DNA of 64,000 nucleotides from Pseudomonas vanderleydeniana (lineage in GTDB: Bacteria > Pseudomonadota > Gammaproteobacteria > Pseudomonadales > Pseudomonadaceae), in assembly GCF_014268755.2 (NCBI RefSeq), contig NZ_CP077093.1:5670501-5734500 (forward strand), written 5' to 3'. This document shows, in pieces, positions 42,571 to 52,791 of the stretch (positions are counted from its first letter, which is position 1; each line of letters starts with the position of its first letter). The notes under the pieces were generated by a model. The model made no database searches. It had not been told where the DNA came from and was given only the letters and a program-made list of their open reading frames with translations. The position numbers were made by a program, and so were the translations under genes.

Positions 42571-42693
42571 CTAGCAAACGCCCATGCCCAGTTGCATCAG
42601 CGCCAGACCACCACGATGCCAGCCCCACCAGGCCAGTACCAGCAGCAGCGCCAGAACCGCCAGGGCCAGCCACCGCGACCAACCGGAACTCAC
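42571..42693 (-). CDS. 40-residue single-pass membrane protein, coupled to the MFS gene
   Basis: GTG 42693 overlaps the MFS stop (GTGA), and the frame runs 40 codons to TAG at 42571. The translation is a Trp-flanked hydrophobic helix: SRWLALAVLALLLVLAWWGW, then a cytosolic or periplasmic tail HRGGLALMQLGMGVC. It is too short for usual gene finders. Translational coupling to the transporter suggests a small accessory subunit or stabiliser. Function is inferred from position only. Confidence 0.6.
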   Translation of the reverse strand: MSSGWSRWLALAVLALLLVLAWWGWHRGGLALMQLGMGVC

Positions 42694-43898
42694 GCCGCCC
42701 CCAACCGGGTCTGCAAGCGCGCTACAGGGCGCTCGCGAACCGGCCAGTTCAAGGCCGCCGCCAACAGGCTCAGCAGGATCGCCACCTGCCAGATCAGGTC
42801 GTAGTTGCCCATGCGGTCATAGACCACACCCCCCAGCCAGCCGCCGAGGAAAGAACCCAGCTGGTGGAACAGGAATACGATCCCACCCAGCATGGAGAGG
42901 TTTCGTACACCGAACAGGGTCGCCACGGTGCCGTTGGTCAAGGGGACCGTCGACAGCCAGAGAAAGCCCATGGCCATGCCGAACAGGTAGGCACTGGTCT
43001 CGGTCACCGGCAGCCAGAGGAACAACCCGATCACCGCCGCCCGGGCCAGGTACAGCGCGGTCAGCAGACGCGGCTTGGACATCCGCCCGCCCAGCCAGCC
43101 GGCCGTGTAGGTACCGAAGATGTTGAACAGGCCGATCAGCGCCAGCACCGTGGTGCCGACACTGGCCGGCAGGTGCTGGTCGACCAGGTAGGCCGGCAGG
43201 TGCACACCGATGAACACCACCTGGAAACCGCAGACAAAGAATCCGAACGCCAGCAACCAGAAGCCCGGGTGCGCGCAGGCCTCGCGCAACGCCTCGCCAA
43301 GGGTCTGCTCGCCAGCCTGCACCGGCAATGGCGTGTCCTTGAGCATCGCGACCAGCGGCACGATCAGCGCGACCAGCACACCGAGCACCAGCAACGCCGT
43401 TGACCAGCCGAGCCAGCCAATCAGCCCCAGGGTGCCCGGCAGCATCGCGAACTGGCCAAACGAGCCCGCAGCACTGGCAATACCCATGGCGATGCTGCGT
43501 TTCTCCGGCGCAACCGCCCGCCCGACCACGCCGAGAATCACCGAGAAGGACGTCCCCGACAGACCAACCCCGATCAGCAGACCGGCACTCAGCGACAGGC
43601 TCAGGGCCGAATCGGAGAGGCCCATGAAGACCAGGCCAAGGGCGTACAGCACACCGCCGATCAACACCACCCGGGCCGCGCCGAAACGATCGGCCAGGGC
43701 CCCGGTGAAGGGCTGCGCCAGCCCCCAGATCAGGTTCTGCAAGGCAATGGCGAAGGCAAAGACCTCGCGCCCCCAGCCGAACTGTGCACTCATCGGCGGC
43801 AGGAACAGGCCAAAGCCGTGCCGCACCCCCAACGACAACGCCAGAATCAGCGCACTCCCGAGAAGAATCCAGCCGCTGCTACGCCAGAGCGATGTCAT
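42690..43898 (-). CDS. MFS transporter of the OFA/monocarboxylate type
   Basis: A 402-residue protein with 12 hydrophobic segments. It begins with GVRHGFGLFLPPMSAQFGWG, typical of the oxalate/formate and monocarboxylate branch of the MFS. GALADRFGAARVVLIGG matches the loop 2-3 signature. The substrate is unknown. An 18-base palindrome upstream, shared with the MarR promoter, suggests MarR control. Confidence 0.87.
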   Translation of the reverse strand: MTSLWRSSGWILLGSALILALSLGVRHGFGLFLPPMSAQFGWGREVFAFAIALQNLIWGLAQPFTGALADRFGAARVVLIGGVLYALGLVFMGLSDSALSLSLSAGLLIGVGLSGTSFSVILGVVGRAVAPEKRSIAMGIASAAGSFGQFAMLPGTLGLIGWLGWSTALLVLGVLVALIVPLVAMLKDTPLPVQAGEQTLGEALREACAHPGFWLLAFGFFVCGFQVVFIGVHLPAYLVDQHLPASVGTTVLALIGLFNIFGTYTAGWLGGRMSKPRLLTALYLARAAVIGLFLWLPVTETSAYLFGMAMGFLWLSTVPLTNGTVATLFGVRNLSMLGGIVFLFHQLGSFLGGWLGGVVYDRMGNYDLIWQVAILLSLLAAALNWPVRERPVARLQTRLGAA

Positions 43899-43912
43899 TA
43901 TTGTTCTCCGTT

Positions 43913-43930
43913 AGCGGGTATATACCCGCT
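43913..43930. promoter_or_regulatory. MarR operator before the MFS gene
   Basis: AGCGGGTATATACCCGCT is an exact 18-base palindrome 15 bases upstream of the MFS start. A near copy (GCGTGTATATACCCGT) precedes the MarR gene at 44368-44383. Confidence 0.75.
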
Positions 43931-43949
43931 TTAACTCAAAAAAAGGCGA

Positions 43950-44363
43950 TTACTCGCCATCCGCCAGTTCATCCAGCAACGCCAGTAAGGCAGCGCGCTT
44001 TTCCTCACCCAGACGCTCGGCCAGACGCTGTTGCGCCGCCTCCCAGGCCGGGAAGGCTTCCTCCAACCGCCGGGCACCAGTGTCCGTCAGGCAGACCAGC
44101 CGGTTGCGCTGGTCGGCACCCTCGCTCATCTTCACCAGCCCCTCGCCTTCGAGTACCCTCAGGTTGCGCCCCAGGGTACTGCGATCCAGGCCCATCGCCT
44201 CGGCCAGGCCGGAGATGCTCGGCCTCTCCAGGCGTCGCAGATTGCACAGCAAGGAATACTGCGCAACATTGATCCCGAAGCCGTCGAGAGCGCCGTCGTA
44301 ATGCCTGCTGACGCCGCGAGCGGCGCGACGCAGGCTGATGCACAAGCAGTCGGTGGATAGCAT
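43950..44363 (-). CDS. MarR-family transcriptional regulator
   Basis: 137 residues from ATG 44363 (MLSTDCLCISLRRAARG); the ribosome site is weak, and longer in-frame starts would pass through the operator. The winged HTH has SISGLAEAMGLDRSTLGRNL and the wing DQRNRLVCLTDTG. Cys6 and Cys8 near the N-terminus could make it redox-sensitive. It lies 51 bases upstream of the MFS gene on the same strand and probably represses both. Confidence 0.88.
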   Translation of the reverse strand: MLSTDCLCISLRRAARGVSRHYDGALDGFGINVAQYSLLCNLRRLERPSISGLAEAMGLDRSTLGRNLRVLEGEGLVKMSEGADQRNRLVCLTDTGARRLEEAFPAWEAAQQRLAERLGEEKRAALLALLDELADGE

Positions 44364-44367
44364 GATG

Positions 44368-44383
44368 CGTGTATATACCCGTA
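44368..44383. promoter_or_regulatory. MarR operator before marR
   Basis: GCGTGTATATACCCGT matches the perfect palindrome at 43913-43930 in all but two of its core bases. It lies just upstream of the MarR start, which suggests autoregulation. Confidence 0.65.
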
Positions 44384-44428
44384 ATGTTCCAAATACAAGT
44401 TTAATCAATAAACTGGCTGTGCGGTGGG

Positions 44429-44522
44429 CCTGTTCTCGGATAAATCGGGCTCCCACAGCAAGCCAGCCAGTGGCCTGATGTGGCCCTGTGGGGCCAGCGG
44501 TCCGGTTTACCGCGAACAGGCC
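44429..44522. repeat. REPIN-like inverted repeat (third REP family)
   Basis: GCCTGTTCTCGGATAAATCG (from 44429) matches the arm at 36538-36557. CCGCGAACAGGC (44511-44522) supplies the inverted arm. It separates the MarR unit from the cobalamin cluster. Confidence 0.65.
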
Positions 44523-44534
44523 TCAAGCGCGCGC

Positions 44535-45272
44535 TCAAGCCAGCGCCAAGCCCACCAGCACCGTCATCTCCAGCAATTCGAGCAGGGCACCGGCGGTATC
44601 GCCGGTAGTTCCGCCCAGGCGTCGCATCATCAATTGCCGCAACCAGCAGAAAGCCGCCGTTGCGAGCAGCAGCGCCAACGCTCCCCGCCAACCCGCCAGC
44701 GCCAGGCAAGCGAGGGCACTCAGCAGCAGCACCCACCCACCGACTCGTCGCGGCAGGTGATCGGCCAGCGCCTGTCCCAGGCCGCCGGCTCGTACATAGG
44801 GCGTGACCAGGAACAGGCCCAGCAACGCGCCACGCCCGATCACCGGGGCCAGGACCAGGGCCGCACTCTGGTGCTGCTCGATCAGCGCCAACAGGGCGCA
44901 GAACTTCAGCAACAGCACCAGGACCAGGGTGACCACGGCAATCGGCCCACTGCGTGGGTCCTTCATGATCGTCAGGGTACGCTCGCGATCGCCAAATCCG
45001 CCCAGCCAGGCATCGGCGCTGTCGGCCAGGCCATCAAGGTGCAAACCACCACTGAACAACACCCAGGCAGTCAGCAGCAGGGCCGCATGCAACAACAGCG
45101 GCGCGCTCGCCAGGAGGCCGTCGACACCGTACAACAAGCCTCCCAACAGCAGGCCGACCAGGGGATACCAGAGCAGTGAGCGCCCCAACTCCTCGGGGCG
45201 CGGCATGCCCGGCAAACGAATCGGCAAACTGCTGAGAAACTGCAGGGCAATCCGGAACGGCAACAGGTTCAA
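44535..45272 (-). CDS. cobS: Adenosylcobinamide-GDP ribazoletransferase CobS (CobV)
   Basis: A 245-residue membrane protein with six to seven hydrophobic segments. The conserved catalytic region LHLDGLADSADAWLGGFGD is present. It joins adenosylcobinamide-GDP to alpha-ribazole (phosphate), the last step of cobalamin assembly. The start is TTG 45272, which overlaps the cobC stop (TTGA); GAGGGAA lies upstream. It is the last gene of the ten-gene operon. Confidence 0.92.
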   Translation of the reverse strand: MNLLPFRIALQFLSSLPIRLPGMPRPEELGRSLLWYPLVGLLLGGLLYGVDGLLASAPLLLHAALLLTAWVLFSGGLHLDGLADSADAWLGGFGDRERTLTIMKDPRSGPIAVVTLVLVLLLKFCALLALIEQHQSAALVLAPVIGRGALLGLFLVTPYVRAGGLGQALADHLPRRVGGWVLLLSALACLALAGWRGALALLLATAAFCWLRQLMMRRLGGTTGDTAGALLELLEMTVLVGLALA

Positions 45273-45847
45273 GGCGCTTCCCTCAGTTGACCATCAGCCG
45301 ACACCTGCAAGGCAAACATGGCGCCATGGGCCACCTCCACCTGCAACAGCTGCTCGCGCGGCAGTCCACGTGCGCGGGCCAACAGCAATTTCATCACCCC
45401 GCCATGACTGATCAGCAACACCCGCTCGCCGGCATGGCGCTCCTGCAGCCGCCCGACTGCCGCCAGCACCCGCTCGTCAAATCTGGAGACGGGTTCGCCA
45501 TCAGGCGGGGTAAAACCGTAGGGATCGCTCCAGAAGCGCCCCAGGGCCTCGGCATCGGTTTCCATCAACGCCGCCGCACTCTGCCCTTCCCAGGCACCGA
45601 AATGCAGTTCCTGCAGATCCCTTTCCAGCTCGACGGGCAGGCCGAGCCGCTCGCCCAGCTCCGTGGCAAAACGTGCACAGCGCTGCAACGGCGAACTCAC
45701 CAGGCGGTCCCAGGGACCGCGTGCCAACACCGCCTGGCGCATCTGCTCCCAGCCCTTGTCGGTCAGGGCATCATCCAGGCTGCCACGCAGCCCGCCGCCC
45801 TGTTCGGTCTCACCGTGGCGCAACAGTTCCAGGTGCAGCGTGGTCAT
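45269..45847 (-). CDS. cobC: Alpha-ribazole phosphatase CobC (histidine phosphatase family)
   Basis: A 192-residue protein. The catalytic RHG motif is LLRHGETEQ near residue 9, and the second His is in LISHGGVMK. It removes phosphate from alpha-ribazole-5-phosphate or adenosylcobalamin phosphate. Its ATG overlaps the cobT stop by four bases. Confidence 0.9.
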   Translation of the reverse strand: MTTLHLELLRHGETEQGGGLRGSLDDALTDKGWEQMRQAVLARGPWDRLVSSPLQRCARFATELGERLGLPVELERDLQELHFGAWEGQSAAALMETDAEALGRFWSDPYGFTPPDGEPVSRFDERVLAAVGRLQERHAGERVLLISHGGVMKLLLARARGLPREQLLQVEVAHGAMFALQVSADGQLREAP

Positions 45848-46899
45848 GCCGGTCGATCCGCCACCGCCGCTTCGGCGAAGGTCGCCATCTGCCCGTGCAG
45901 GTCACACGCCAGGCGCACCAGAGGCACGGCCAGCGCGGCACCACTGCCCTCGCCCAGGCGCAGGCCCAGCTCCAGCAGGGGTTCGGCCAGCAGGCTCTCA
46001 AGAACATGCCGATGCCCCAGCTCCGCACCCCGGTGGCCAAAGATCAACCAGTCGCGGCAATCGGGGTTCAACCGCACCGCGACCATCGCCGCCACACTGC
46101 AGATGAAGCCGTCGACCAGCGCCGCCACACCTTCCTGGGCACAGGCCAGGTAGGCACCGGCCAACGCCGCCACCTCGAAACCACCCAGGCGGAACAGGGC
46201 CTGCAACGGATCACTCGTGTGCTCGGCATGCAGCGCCAGCGCACGCTCGATCACCTGGGCCTTGCGACTGACACCGGCCGGATCCAGGCCGGTACCCGGG
46301 CCGGCGAGCAGACTGGCCGGGCATCCCAGCAAGGCACAGGCCACCGCGCTCGCCGCCGCGGTATTGCCGATCCCCATCTCGCCACCAATGAACAGTTCAC
46401 TACCGGCCGCCACGGCGCGGCGCACGCTATCACGCCCGGCTTCGAGAGCTTGCAGGCCCTGGGCCTCGGTCATTGCCGGCGCCTGGGTGAAGTTCGCGGT
46501 ACCTGCACCGATCTGCCAATGACGCACGCCCGGCAGGTTGAGCATCGGCGTAACCGTGCCGAGATCATTCACATCCAGTTGTGCGCCCAGCTGCCGGGCC
46601 AGCACGCTGATCGCCGCGCCACCCGCCACGAAGTTGGCCAGCATCTGCCCGGTGACTTCCTGGGGATAGGCCGATACCCCTTCGGCGACCACGCCATGGT
46701 CACCGGCGAAAATCGCGATCCACAGGTGATCGACCCGGGGCTTGAGCCGTCCCTGCAGGCCGGCCAGTTGCACCGCCACCTGCTCCAGCAAGCCCAGGGA
46801 ACCGGTCGGTTTGGTCAATTGCTGTTGACGCTCGAACGCTGCGTTGCGCGCCTCGCCATCGATTGCCTTGCAGGGTTCCAGCCACCACGATTGATTCAT
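45844..46899 (-). CDS. cobT: Nicotinate-nucleotide--DMB phosphoribosyltransferase CobT
   Basis: 351 residues from ATG 46899 ([15 protein letters not shown]). The fold signatures [16 protein letters not shown] and [10 protein letters not shown], with the catalytic Glu in the latter, are present. It activates 5,6-dimethylbenzimidazole to alpha-ribazole phosphate. bluB in the same operon would supply the base. In P. aeruginosa nomenclature this gene is called cobU. It overlaps the cobU (kinase) stop by four bases. Confidence 0.93.
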   Translation of the reverse strand: MNQSWWLEPCKAIDGEARNAAFERQQQLTKPTGSLGLLEQVAVQLAGLQGRLKPRVDHLWIAIFAGDHGVVAEGVSAYPQEVTGQMLANFVAGGAAISVLARQLGAQLDVNDLGTVTPMLNLPGVRHWQIGAGTANFTQAPAMTEAQGLQALEAGRDSVRRAVAAGSELFIGGEMGIGNTAAASAVACALLGCPASLLAGPGTGLDPAGVSRKAQVIERALALHAEHTSDPLQALFRLGGFEVAALAGAYLACAQEGVAALVDGFICSVAAMVAVRLNPDCRDWLIFGHRGAELGHRHVLESLLAEPLLELGLRLGEGSGAALAVPLVRLACDLHGQMATFAEAAVADRPA

Positions 46900-47417
46900 A
46901 ACGCAGGTCCTTTCAGAGTCAGGGGCAGGCCGGCAACGGTCAGTACGACACGCTGACAGCGCTCGGCCAGGGCTTGATGCAGCCAACCGGCTTCATCGAC
47001 ATAACGGCGAGTCAATTCGCCCAGCGGCACGACACCGAGACCGGTCTCGTTGCTGACAAAAATCAGTTCGCCCGGCAGTTGCGCCAGGCAGTCCAGCAAG
47101 GCATCGCGCTCGGCTTGCAGGCGCAAGGCATCATCCAGCATCAACAGGTTGGTCAGCCACAGGGTCAGGCAGTCCACCAGCAGGCAGGTACCGGCCGTCG
47201 CGTTAGCACGCAACACCTGCGCCAGCTGCAGCGGCTCCTCGATCAGTCCCCAATGGTCCGGCCGCCGAGCACGATGCAAGGCCACCCGCTCGTTCAACTC
47301 GCCATCCACGGGCTGGCTGGTCGCGACATAGATCACCTGCCGCCCACTCTCCTGTGCGAGGCGCTCGGCCAGGCGGCTCTTGCCGGAACGGGCACCGCCC
47401 AGAATCAATTGCTGCAT
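46896..47417 (-). CDS. cobU: Adenosylcobinamide kinase/guanylyltransferase CobU (CobP)
   Basis: A 173-residue protein. The P-loop [12 protein letters not shown] is at residues 7-18, and the guanylylated His region is [12 protein letters not shown]. It phosphorylates adenosylcobinamide and transfers GMP to it. Full-length for the family. It begins 15 bases after the cobQ stop. Confidence 0.93.
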   Translation of the reverse strand: MQQLILGGARSGKSRLAERLAQESGRQVIYVATSQPVDGELNERVALHRARRPDHWGLIEEPLQLAQVLRANATAGTCLLVDCLTLWLTNLLMLDDALRLQAERDALLDCLAQLPGELIFVSNETGLGVVPLGELTRRYVDEAGWLHQALAERCQRVVLTVAGLPLTLKGPAL

Positions 47418-47432
47418 ATTCGCTCGACCTGC

Positions 47433-48887
47433 TTAATCAAGACCGCACAACTCGCGCAGGCGAGCCGTGTCCAGGTGCCGCTCGACCAGATCGGCCAGGC
47501 GTTCGATGTCCCGCTCGCGCAGGGCGTGATAGTCCACCTCCTGTACGGCTTCGAGCCCTGCCCAACGCAGCAGCGCGGCACAGGACAGGGGCGACTCGAA
47601 CAGGCCGTGCAGATAGGTCCCGAGGATTTGCCCGTCGGCGCTGCACGCACCGTCGCAACGCCCATCATCGAGCTGCACCGCCGGCCGCTCCAAAGCCACC
47701 CCGGCGGTCACTCCGGCGTGAATCTCGTAGCCACTGATCTCGGCGTTCTCCAGCACCAGGTGACCGCGCACATTGCGCAACTGCTTCTCGCGCTCGAGCT
47801 CGGTGCTGAACGCCAGCAGGCCAAGACCGGCACTGGAACCCGCCGGCCCTTCCAGACCCAACGGATCATGCACCTGGTCGCCGAGCATTTGCAGGCCACC
47901 ACAGATGCCCAGCAGCTTGCCGCCGTAGCGCAGGTGCCGATTGATTGCGGTTTCCCAGCCGTTCTGGCGCAGGTAGGCGAGATCGCTGCGCACGCTTTTC
48001 GAGCCGGGCAGGATGATCAGGTCCGCCGGCGGAATCGCCTCGCCGGGGCCGACGAACTGCAGGTCGACCTGGGGATGCAGGCGCAGCGGATCGAAATCGG
48101 TGTGGTTGCTGATGCGCGGCAGCACCGGCACCACCACTTTCAGCACCTGGTCGAGTTTGTCGACCTGGCGCCGGTCCAGGCCATCCTCGGCTTCCAGGTG
48201 CAGATCCATGACATAGGGCAACACGCCGATCACCGGTTTGCCGGTGCGCGCCTCCAGCCAGTCGAGCCCCGGTTGCAACAAGGCGATGTCGCCGCGAAAA
48301 CGGTTGATGATGAAACCCTTGACCCGCGCCTGCTCGCTCGGCGACAGCAGTTCCAGGGTACCCACCAGATGAGCGAACACGCCGCCGCGGTTGATGTCCG
48401 CGATCAGCAGCACCGGACAGTCCACCGCCTCGGCGAAGCCCATGTTGGCGATGTCGCCGGCGCGCAGGTTGATCTCCGCCGGTGAACCGGCACCTTCGAC
48501 CATCACCACCGGGTAATCGCGGCTCAGCCGTTGGTGCGAAGCCAGCACCGCCTGCATGGCGATGGCCTTGTAGTCGTGATAGGCGACGGCGTTCATGGTG
48601 GTCACGGCACGGCCATGGACGATCACCTGGACCCCGGTGTCGCTGTTGGGCTTGAGCAGCACCGGGTTCATGTCGGTATGCGGCTGCAGGCCCGCGGCCT
48701 GGGCCTGGACCGCCTGGGCCCGGCCGATCTCGCCACCGTCGGCGGTCACGGCGCTGTTGAGCGCCATGTTCTGCGGCTTGAACGGCACGACGCCAACGCC
48801 CTGGCGGGTCAGCCAGCGGCACAGGGCTGTCACCAGCGTACTCTTGCCGGCGTCCGAAGTGGTGCCCTGGACCATCAGGGTGCTCAT
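47433..48887 (-). CDS. cobQ: Cobyric acid synthase CobQ
   Basis: A 484-residue protein. The N-terminal P-loop-like motif is [10 protein letters not shown], and the C-terminal class I glutamine amidotransferase-like part has the nucleophile elbow [10 protein letters not shown]. It amidates four side chains of adenosylcobyrinic a,c-diamide to give cobyric acid. The ATG overlaps the upstream stop by four bases. Confidence 0.94.
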   Translation of the reverse strand: MSTLMVQGTTSDAGKSTLVTALCRWLTRQGVGVVPFKPQNMALNSAVTADGGEIGRAQAVQAQAAGLQPHTDMNPVLLKPNSDTGVQVIVHGRAVTTMNAVAYHDYKAIAMQAVLASHQRLSRDYPVVMVEGAGSPAEINLRAGDIANMGFAEAVDCPVLLIADINRGGVFAHLVGTLELLSPSEQARVKGFIINRFRGDIALLQPGLDWLEARTGKPVIGVLPYVMDLHLEAEDGLDRRQVDKLDQVLKVVVPVLPRISNHTDFDPLRLHPQVDLQFVGPGEAIPPADLIILPGSKSVRSDLAYLRQNGWETAINRHLRYGGKLLGICGGLQMLGDQVHDPLGLEGPAGSSAGLGLLAFSTELEREKQLRNVRGHLVLENAEISGYEIHAGVTAGVALERPAVQLDDGRCDGACSADGQILGTYLHGLFESPLSCAALLRWAGLEAVQEVDYHALRERDIERLADLVERHLDTARLRELCGLD

Positions 48888-49876
48888 GGGTGCTCCTCGT
48901 TATAGGCCTTGAATGCCTGCTCCAGACGCAACCAGCCAGCCTCGTCGGGTGGCAGGCCAAAACGCAGGCTGCTGTTCTGGACGAACAGGCGCAGCAGGAT
49001 CCCGCGTTGCGCCATGAATTCATGCAGGTGTTCGGCGCGGGTGGTGATCAACCACTGGAACAACGCACAGCCGCCCTGCGGGGCGAAGCCCTGTTCGCTC
49101 AGCAGGGCCACCAGGCGCTGGCTGGCCTGCTCCGTGCGCTGCCGCTGCCGGGCGTGGCCATCACGGTCGGCCAGGCACACCTGCCCCAGCACCCGCGTCG
49201 GGCCGGCCACGGCCCAGGGTCCGACCTGCTCGGCCAGCAGCTTGAGCAGCTTGCGCTCAGCCAGGACGAATCCCAGGCGCACACCGGCCAGACCGAAGAA
49301 CTTGCCGAACGAACGCAACACGATCAAACCGACCTTGTGGGTGTACGCCGCCAGGCTCTGTTGCGGCGTGTTGTCCATGAACGCTTCATCGACCACCAGC
49401 CACCCCCCACGCTGGGCCAGCCGGGCATGCCACTCCAGCAACTGTTCGGCTGAAAGCCGCAGGCCCGTGGGGTTGTTCGGGTTGACCACGACCAGTACGT
49501 CGAGGCTGTCGAGAAAGAAGTCGATCTCATGCTCCAGCACTTCGCGCACGATGTAGCCATTGCGACGCCAGGCTTCGGCATGTTCGGCATAACAGGGCGA
49601 AAGCACGCCGACCTTGCCGGTCCGGCGCAGTTGCGGCAGGGCCTGGATCGCGGCCTGGGAACCGGGCACCGGCAAGGCCAGCGGTGCACCGTAGTAGGCG
49701 CTGGCGGCCTGCTCCAGGCCATCGTCGGTTTCCGGCAGGCGCGCCCAGGCACGCTCGGGAATCGCCGGAATCGGCCAGGGCCAGGGCGCGAGACCGCTGG
49801 ACAGGTCCAGCCAATCCGCCTCGGCAATCCCGTATTGCTCCACCGCCTTGCGCAACCGCCCGCCGTGCTCAAGCAT
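48884..49876 (-). CDS. cobD: L-threonine-O-3-phosphate decarboxylase CobD (CobC in Pseudomonas)
   Basis: A 330-residue PLP enzyme of the aminotransferase fold. The Schiff-base Lys is in [15 protein letters not shown], and VNPNNPTG is the cofactor-binding loop. It makes (R)-1-amino-2-propanol phosphate for the aminopropanol arm. It overlaps cbiB by eight bases. Confidence 0.9.
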   Translation of the reverse strand: MLEHGGRLRKAVEQYGIAEADWLDLSSGLAPWPWPIPAIPERAWARLPETDDGLEQAASAYYGAPLALPVPGSQAAIQALPQLRRTGKVGVLSPCYAEHAEAWRRNGYIVREVLEHEIDFFLDSLDVLVVVNPNNPTGLRLSAEQLLEWHARLAQRGGWLVVDEAFMDNTPQQSLAAYTHKVGLIVLRSFGKFFGLAGVRLGFVLAERKLLKLLAEQVGPWAVAGPTRVLGQVCLADRDGHARQRQRTEQASQRLVALLSEQGFAPQGGCALFQWLITTRAEHLHEFMAQRGILLRLFVQNSSLRFGLPPDEAGWLRLEQAFKAYNEEHP

Positions 49877-50777
49877 AAAACTCAGCTCCCAGACAGAGAA
49901 TCAGCAACCACAGCCACACCCCGCGCTGGACCAATTGCCAGCCGCGATCGATCGCGTCGGCATCGGCCACCGGCCCCTCGCCCAACTGCGGACGCTGGTG
50001 CAGCTCGCCATGGTAGATCGCCGCGCCGCCCAGCTCGACCCCTAGGGCCCCGGCGCCAGCGGCCATCACCGGCCCGGCATTCGGGCTGTCCCAGGTCGGC
50101 CCCTGGGTACGCCAGCACTTGAGCGCCAGCCGGGTCTTGCCCAGCAGAGCGTAGGTCAAGGCCACCAATCGGGCGGGGATATAGTTGAGCAGATCGTCGA
50201 TCCTGGCCGCCGCCCAGCCGAAACGCTCGAAGCGCTCGTTACGATAGCCCCACATCGCGTCGAGGGTATTGCTCAGCCGGTACAGCACCACGCCAGGCAC
50301 ACCGGCGACGGCAAACCAGAACAGCGCGGCGAAGATCGCATCGCTGCCGTTCTCCAGCACCGACTCGGTCGCCGCACGAGCCACCGCAGCCTCATCCAGC
50401 TCCGAGGTCTGGCGGCTGACCAGGTAGCCCACCCGCTGACGCGCCAGTTCCAGGTCGCCACTGCGCAGCGCCTGGGCCACCGGAGCCACGTGCTCGCCCA
50501 GGCTGCGCATGCCGAGGGCACAGTAGAGGAACAGGATCTCGACGACCCAGCCGACATAGGGCGCCCACGACAGCGCCGTGGCCAATAGCGTCAGCGGCAC
50601 CACCGCCAGCACCCAGGCGGTCACGCCATGACTGCGCCAGCCCCGGCCGCCGGAGTTGAAACGTTGTTCGATGCGATCGGCCAGGCGGCCGAACGCCACC
50701 AGCGGATGCCAGCGCCTGGGTTCGCCCAGCAGCGCATCCAGCGCAACCCCGGCGACACTCAACAACGCCACACTCAT
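49869..50777 (-). CDS. cbiB: Adenosylcobinamide-phosphate synthase CbiB (CobD in Pseudomonas)
   Basis: 302 residues from ATG 50777 (MSVALLS), whose first bases overlap the bluB stop (ATGA). It is an integral membrane protein with several hydrophobic segments and the family start [19 protein letters not shown]. It attaches aminopropanol (phosphate) to cobyric acid. Confidence 0.92.
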   Translation of the reverse strand: MSVALLSVAGVALDALLGEPRRWHPLVAFGRLADRIEQRFNSGGRGWRSHGVTAWVLAVVPLTLLATALSWAPYVGWVVEILFLYCALGMRSLGEHVAPVAQALRSGDLELARQRVGYLVSRQTSELDEAAVARAATESVLENGSDAIFAALFWFAVAGVPGVVLYRLSNTLDAMWGYRNERFERFGWAAARIDDLLNYIPARLVALTYALLGKTRLALKCWRTQGPTWDSPNAGPVMAAGAGALGVELGGAAIYHGELHQRPQLGEGPVADADAIDRGWQLVQRGVWLWLLILCLGAEFYA

Positions 50778-51424
50778 TGACTCACTCCCCAATAGTTCTC
50801 ATATAACAACTCATTCAACGGACGCGGTTGCGCCCAGCCTTCCAGTACCAGCATGGGTGCCGGGTAGAACTCCTTGACCGGCCCCAGGCACAGCACGGCC
50901 AGCGGCTTGGCGCCCACCGGCAGCCCCAGCAGGTCGGCCAGCGCCTGCGGCTCGAACAACGACACCCACCCCATGCCCAGCCCCTCGGCCCTGGAGGCCA
51001 GCCAGAGGTTCTGGATCGCGCAGGACAGCGACGCCATGTCCATCTCCGGCAACGTCCGGCGACCGAAGATATGCCGCTCGCGCCCGTCCATCAGCGCCGC
51101 CACCAGCACCTCGGCGCAATCATTGATGCCCTCGACCTTCAACTTCATGAATTCGTCGGAGCGCTCGCCCAGGGCCTCGGCGGTCCGCACCCGCTCCTCT
51201 TCCACCAACTGCCGGATCCGCCCGCGCAGGGCACGGTCGCTGATCCGGATGAACCGCCAGGGCTGCATCAGCCCGACGCTGGGCGCCTGGTGCGCCGCCT
51301 CCAGCAACCGCGCCAGCAATTCTGGCGCCACCGCGCCCCCGGCAAAATGGCGCATGTCACGCCGCTCGGCGATGGCCCGGTAGACGGCCTCGCGTTCCTC
51401 TAGGGAAAAAACCTTGTCTGTCAT
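50774..51424 (-). CDS. bluB: 5,6-dimethylbenzimidazole synthase BluB
   Basis: A 216-residue flavin-destructase of the nitroreductase fold. RRDMRHF near the N-terminus and [15 protein letters not shown] are family marks that separate it from ordinary nitroreductases. It fragments FMN with O2 to give the lower ligand of B12. Its presence means an aerobic route to the base. Confidence 0.9.
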   Translation of the reverse strand: MTDKVFSLEEREAVYRAIAERRDMRHFAGGAVAPELLARLLEAAHQAPSVGLMQPWRFIRISDRALRGRIRQLVEEERVRTAEALGERSDEFMKLKVEGINDCAEVLVAALMDGRERHIFGRRTLPEMDMASLSCAIQNLWLASRAEGLGMGWVSLFEPQALADLLGLPVGAKPLAVLCLGPVKEFYPAPMLVLEGWAQPRPLNELLYENYWGVSQ

Positions 51425-51429
51425 TGCCT

Positions 51430-52791
51430 CTACGCAGTGCCTGCGCCCACTTCGAAAGTGCCGGCCCTGGCATGATCAGGCGTGCAATCCCGCAGTTGCG
51501 GCGCCAACAGCGCAGCAACTGCCTGGGGATTGGACGGAAAATAGAAATGCACATAGGAAGCGGTCGTACGCCCCTGACGATAGACCGCCTCGGCGCCTCG
51601 GCCACCATTGGGGCTCTGCCCACGGGCAATCGGCGTCAGATCGGTGCTGGTCAACGAATGGTGATACGTATGGCCGCGCAGCGATCCTTCCGGCAACTCC
51701 ACGGCCTGCAGGGCCAGCGCGGCCAGGCGCTTCTGCATCACCGCCTCGCCCGCCAGCAGCCCGAGCAGTTCGGCGCGCTGGCCGTCGACATCGGTCAACG
51801 CTTCGAGCAGGTAGAGCATGCCGCCACATTCGGCGAGCAGCGGCTTGCCCGCGGCGTGGTGCGCTCGGATCGCCGCCAGCATCGGCTGGTTCTGCGCCAG
51901 CGCCAGGTGGTGCAGCTCCGGGTAGCCACCCGGCAGGTACAGGCTGTCGACCTCGGGTAACGCGCTGTCGTGGATCGGCGAGAAGAAATGCAGCTCGGCG
52001 CCCAGCGCCCGCAGCAGATCCAGGTTGGCACCGTAGATGAAGGCAAAGGCCTCATCGTGGGCGACGGCGATACGCACGCCGGCCAACAGCGGTTCGACGC
52101 TGGCAGAGGGCGGTGCCGCAAATTCGACTGGCGGCGGCAGCGCGACTTCGCAACTGGCCCCCAGGGCCTCGGCAGCGACATCGAGGCGCCGATCGAGGTC
52201 ATTCAGCTCGCTGGCCTGGACCAGCCCAAGGTGGCGGCTCGGCAGCTCGATCCCGGTTTCGCGGGAGAGCGCGCCGTACCAGCGCAGGCCTTCGGTCAGG
52301 CTGCCTTCGAGCAATTGCGCATGGCGCACGGTACCGACCCGGTTCGCCAGCACCCCGGCAAACGGCAGGTCCGGCTGGTAGCGCGCCAGTCCCAGGGCCA
52401 GGGCACCGAAGGTCTGGGCCATGGCCGTACCGTCGATCACCGCCAATACCGGCACGCCGAAATGCCGCGCCAGGTCGGCACTCGACGGCGTCCCGTCGAA
52501 CAGCCCCATGACGCCTTCGATCAGGATCAGGTCGGCCTCGCCCGCCGCTTCCCAGAGCAGCCGGCGGCTTTCCTCGGCACCGACCATCCACAGGTCGAGC
52601 TGGTACACCGGCGCGCCACTGGCGCGTTCGTGAATCATCGGGTCGAGGAAGTCCGGGCCACACTTGAACACCCGGACCGTGCGCCCCTGGTTACGGTGCA
52701 GGCGCGCCAGGGCTGCCGTCACCGTGGTCTTGCCCTGGCCGGAAGCCGGCGCGGCAATCAGCACCGCCGGGCAATGACGCGCCTGACTCAT
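51430..52791 (-). CDS. cobB: Cobyrinate/hydrogenobyrinate a,c-diamide synthase CobB
   Basis: A 453-residue protein. The N-terminal P-loop is APASGQGKTTVTA (about residues 13-25), and the C-terminal glutamine amidotransferase elbow is LLAECGGMLYL. It amidates the a and c side chains. Which form of the macrocycle it uses cannot be told; an aerobic pseudomonad would use hydrogenobyrinate. The ATG overlaps the cobO stop by four bases. Confidence 0.93.
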   Translation of the reverse strand: MSQARHCPAVLIAAPASGQGKTTVTAALARLHRNQGRTVRVFKCGPDFLDPMIHERASGAPVYQLDLWMVGAEESRRLLWEAAGEADLILIEGVMGLFDGTPSSADLARHFGVPVLAVIDGTAMAQTFGALALGLARYQPDLPFAGVLANRVGTVRHAQLLEGSLTEGLRWYGALSRETGIELPSRHLGLVQASELNDLDRRLDVAAEALGASCEVALPPPVEFAAPPSASVEPLLAGVRIAVAHDEAFAFIYGANLDLLRALGAELHFFSPIHDSALPEVDSLYLPGGYPELHHLALAQNQPMLAAIRAHHAAGKPLLAECGGMLYLLEALTDVDGQRAELLGLLAGEAVMQKRLAALALQAVELPEGSLRGHTYHHSLTSTDLTPIARGQSPNGGRGAEAVYRQGRTTASYVHFYFPSNPQAVAALLAPQLRDCTPDHARAGTFEVGAGTA

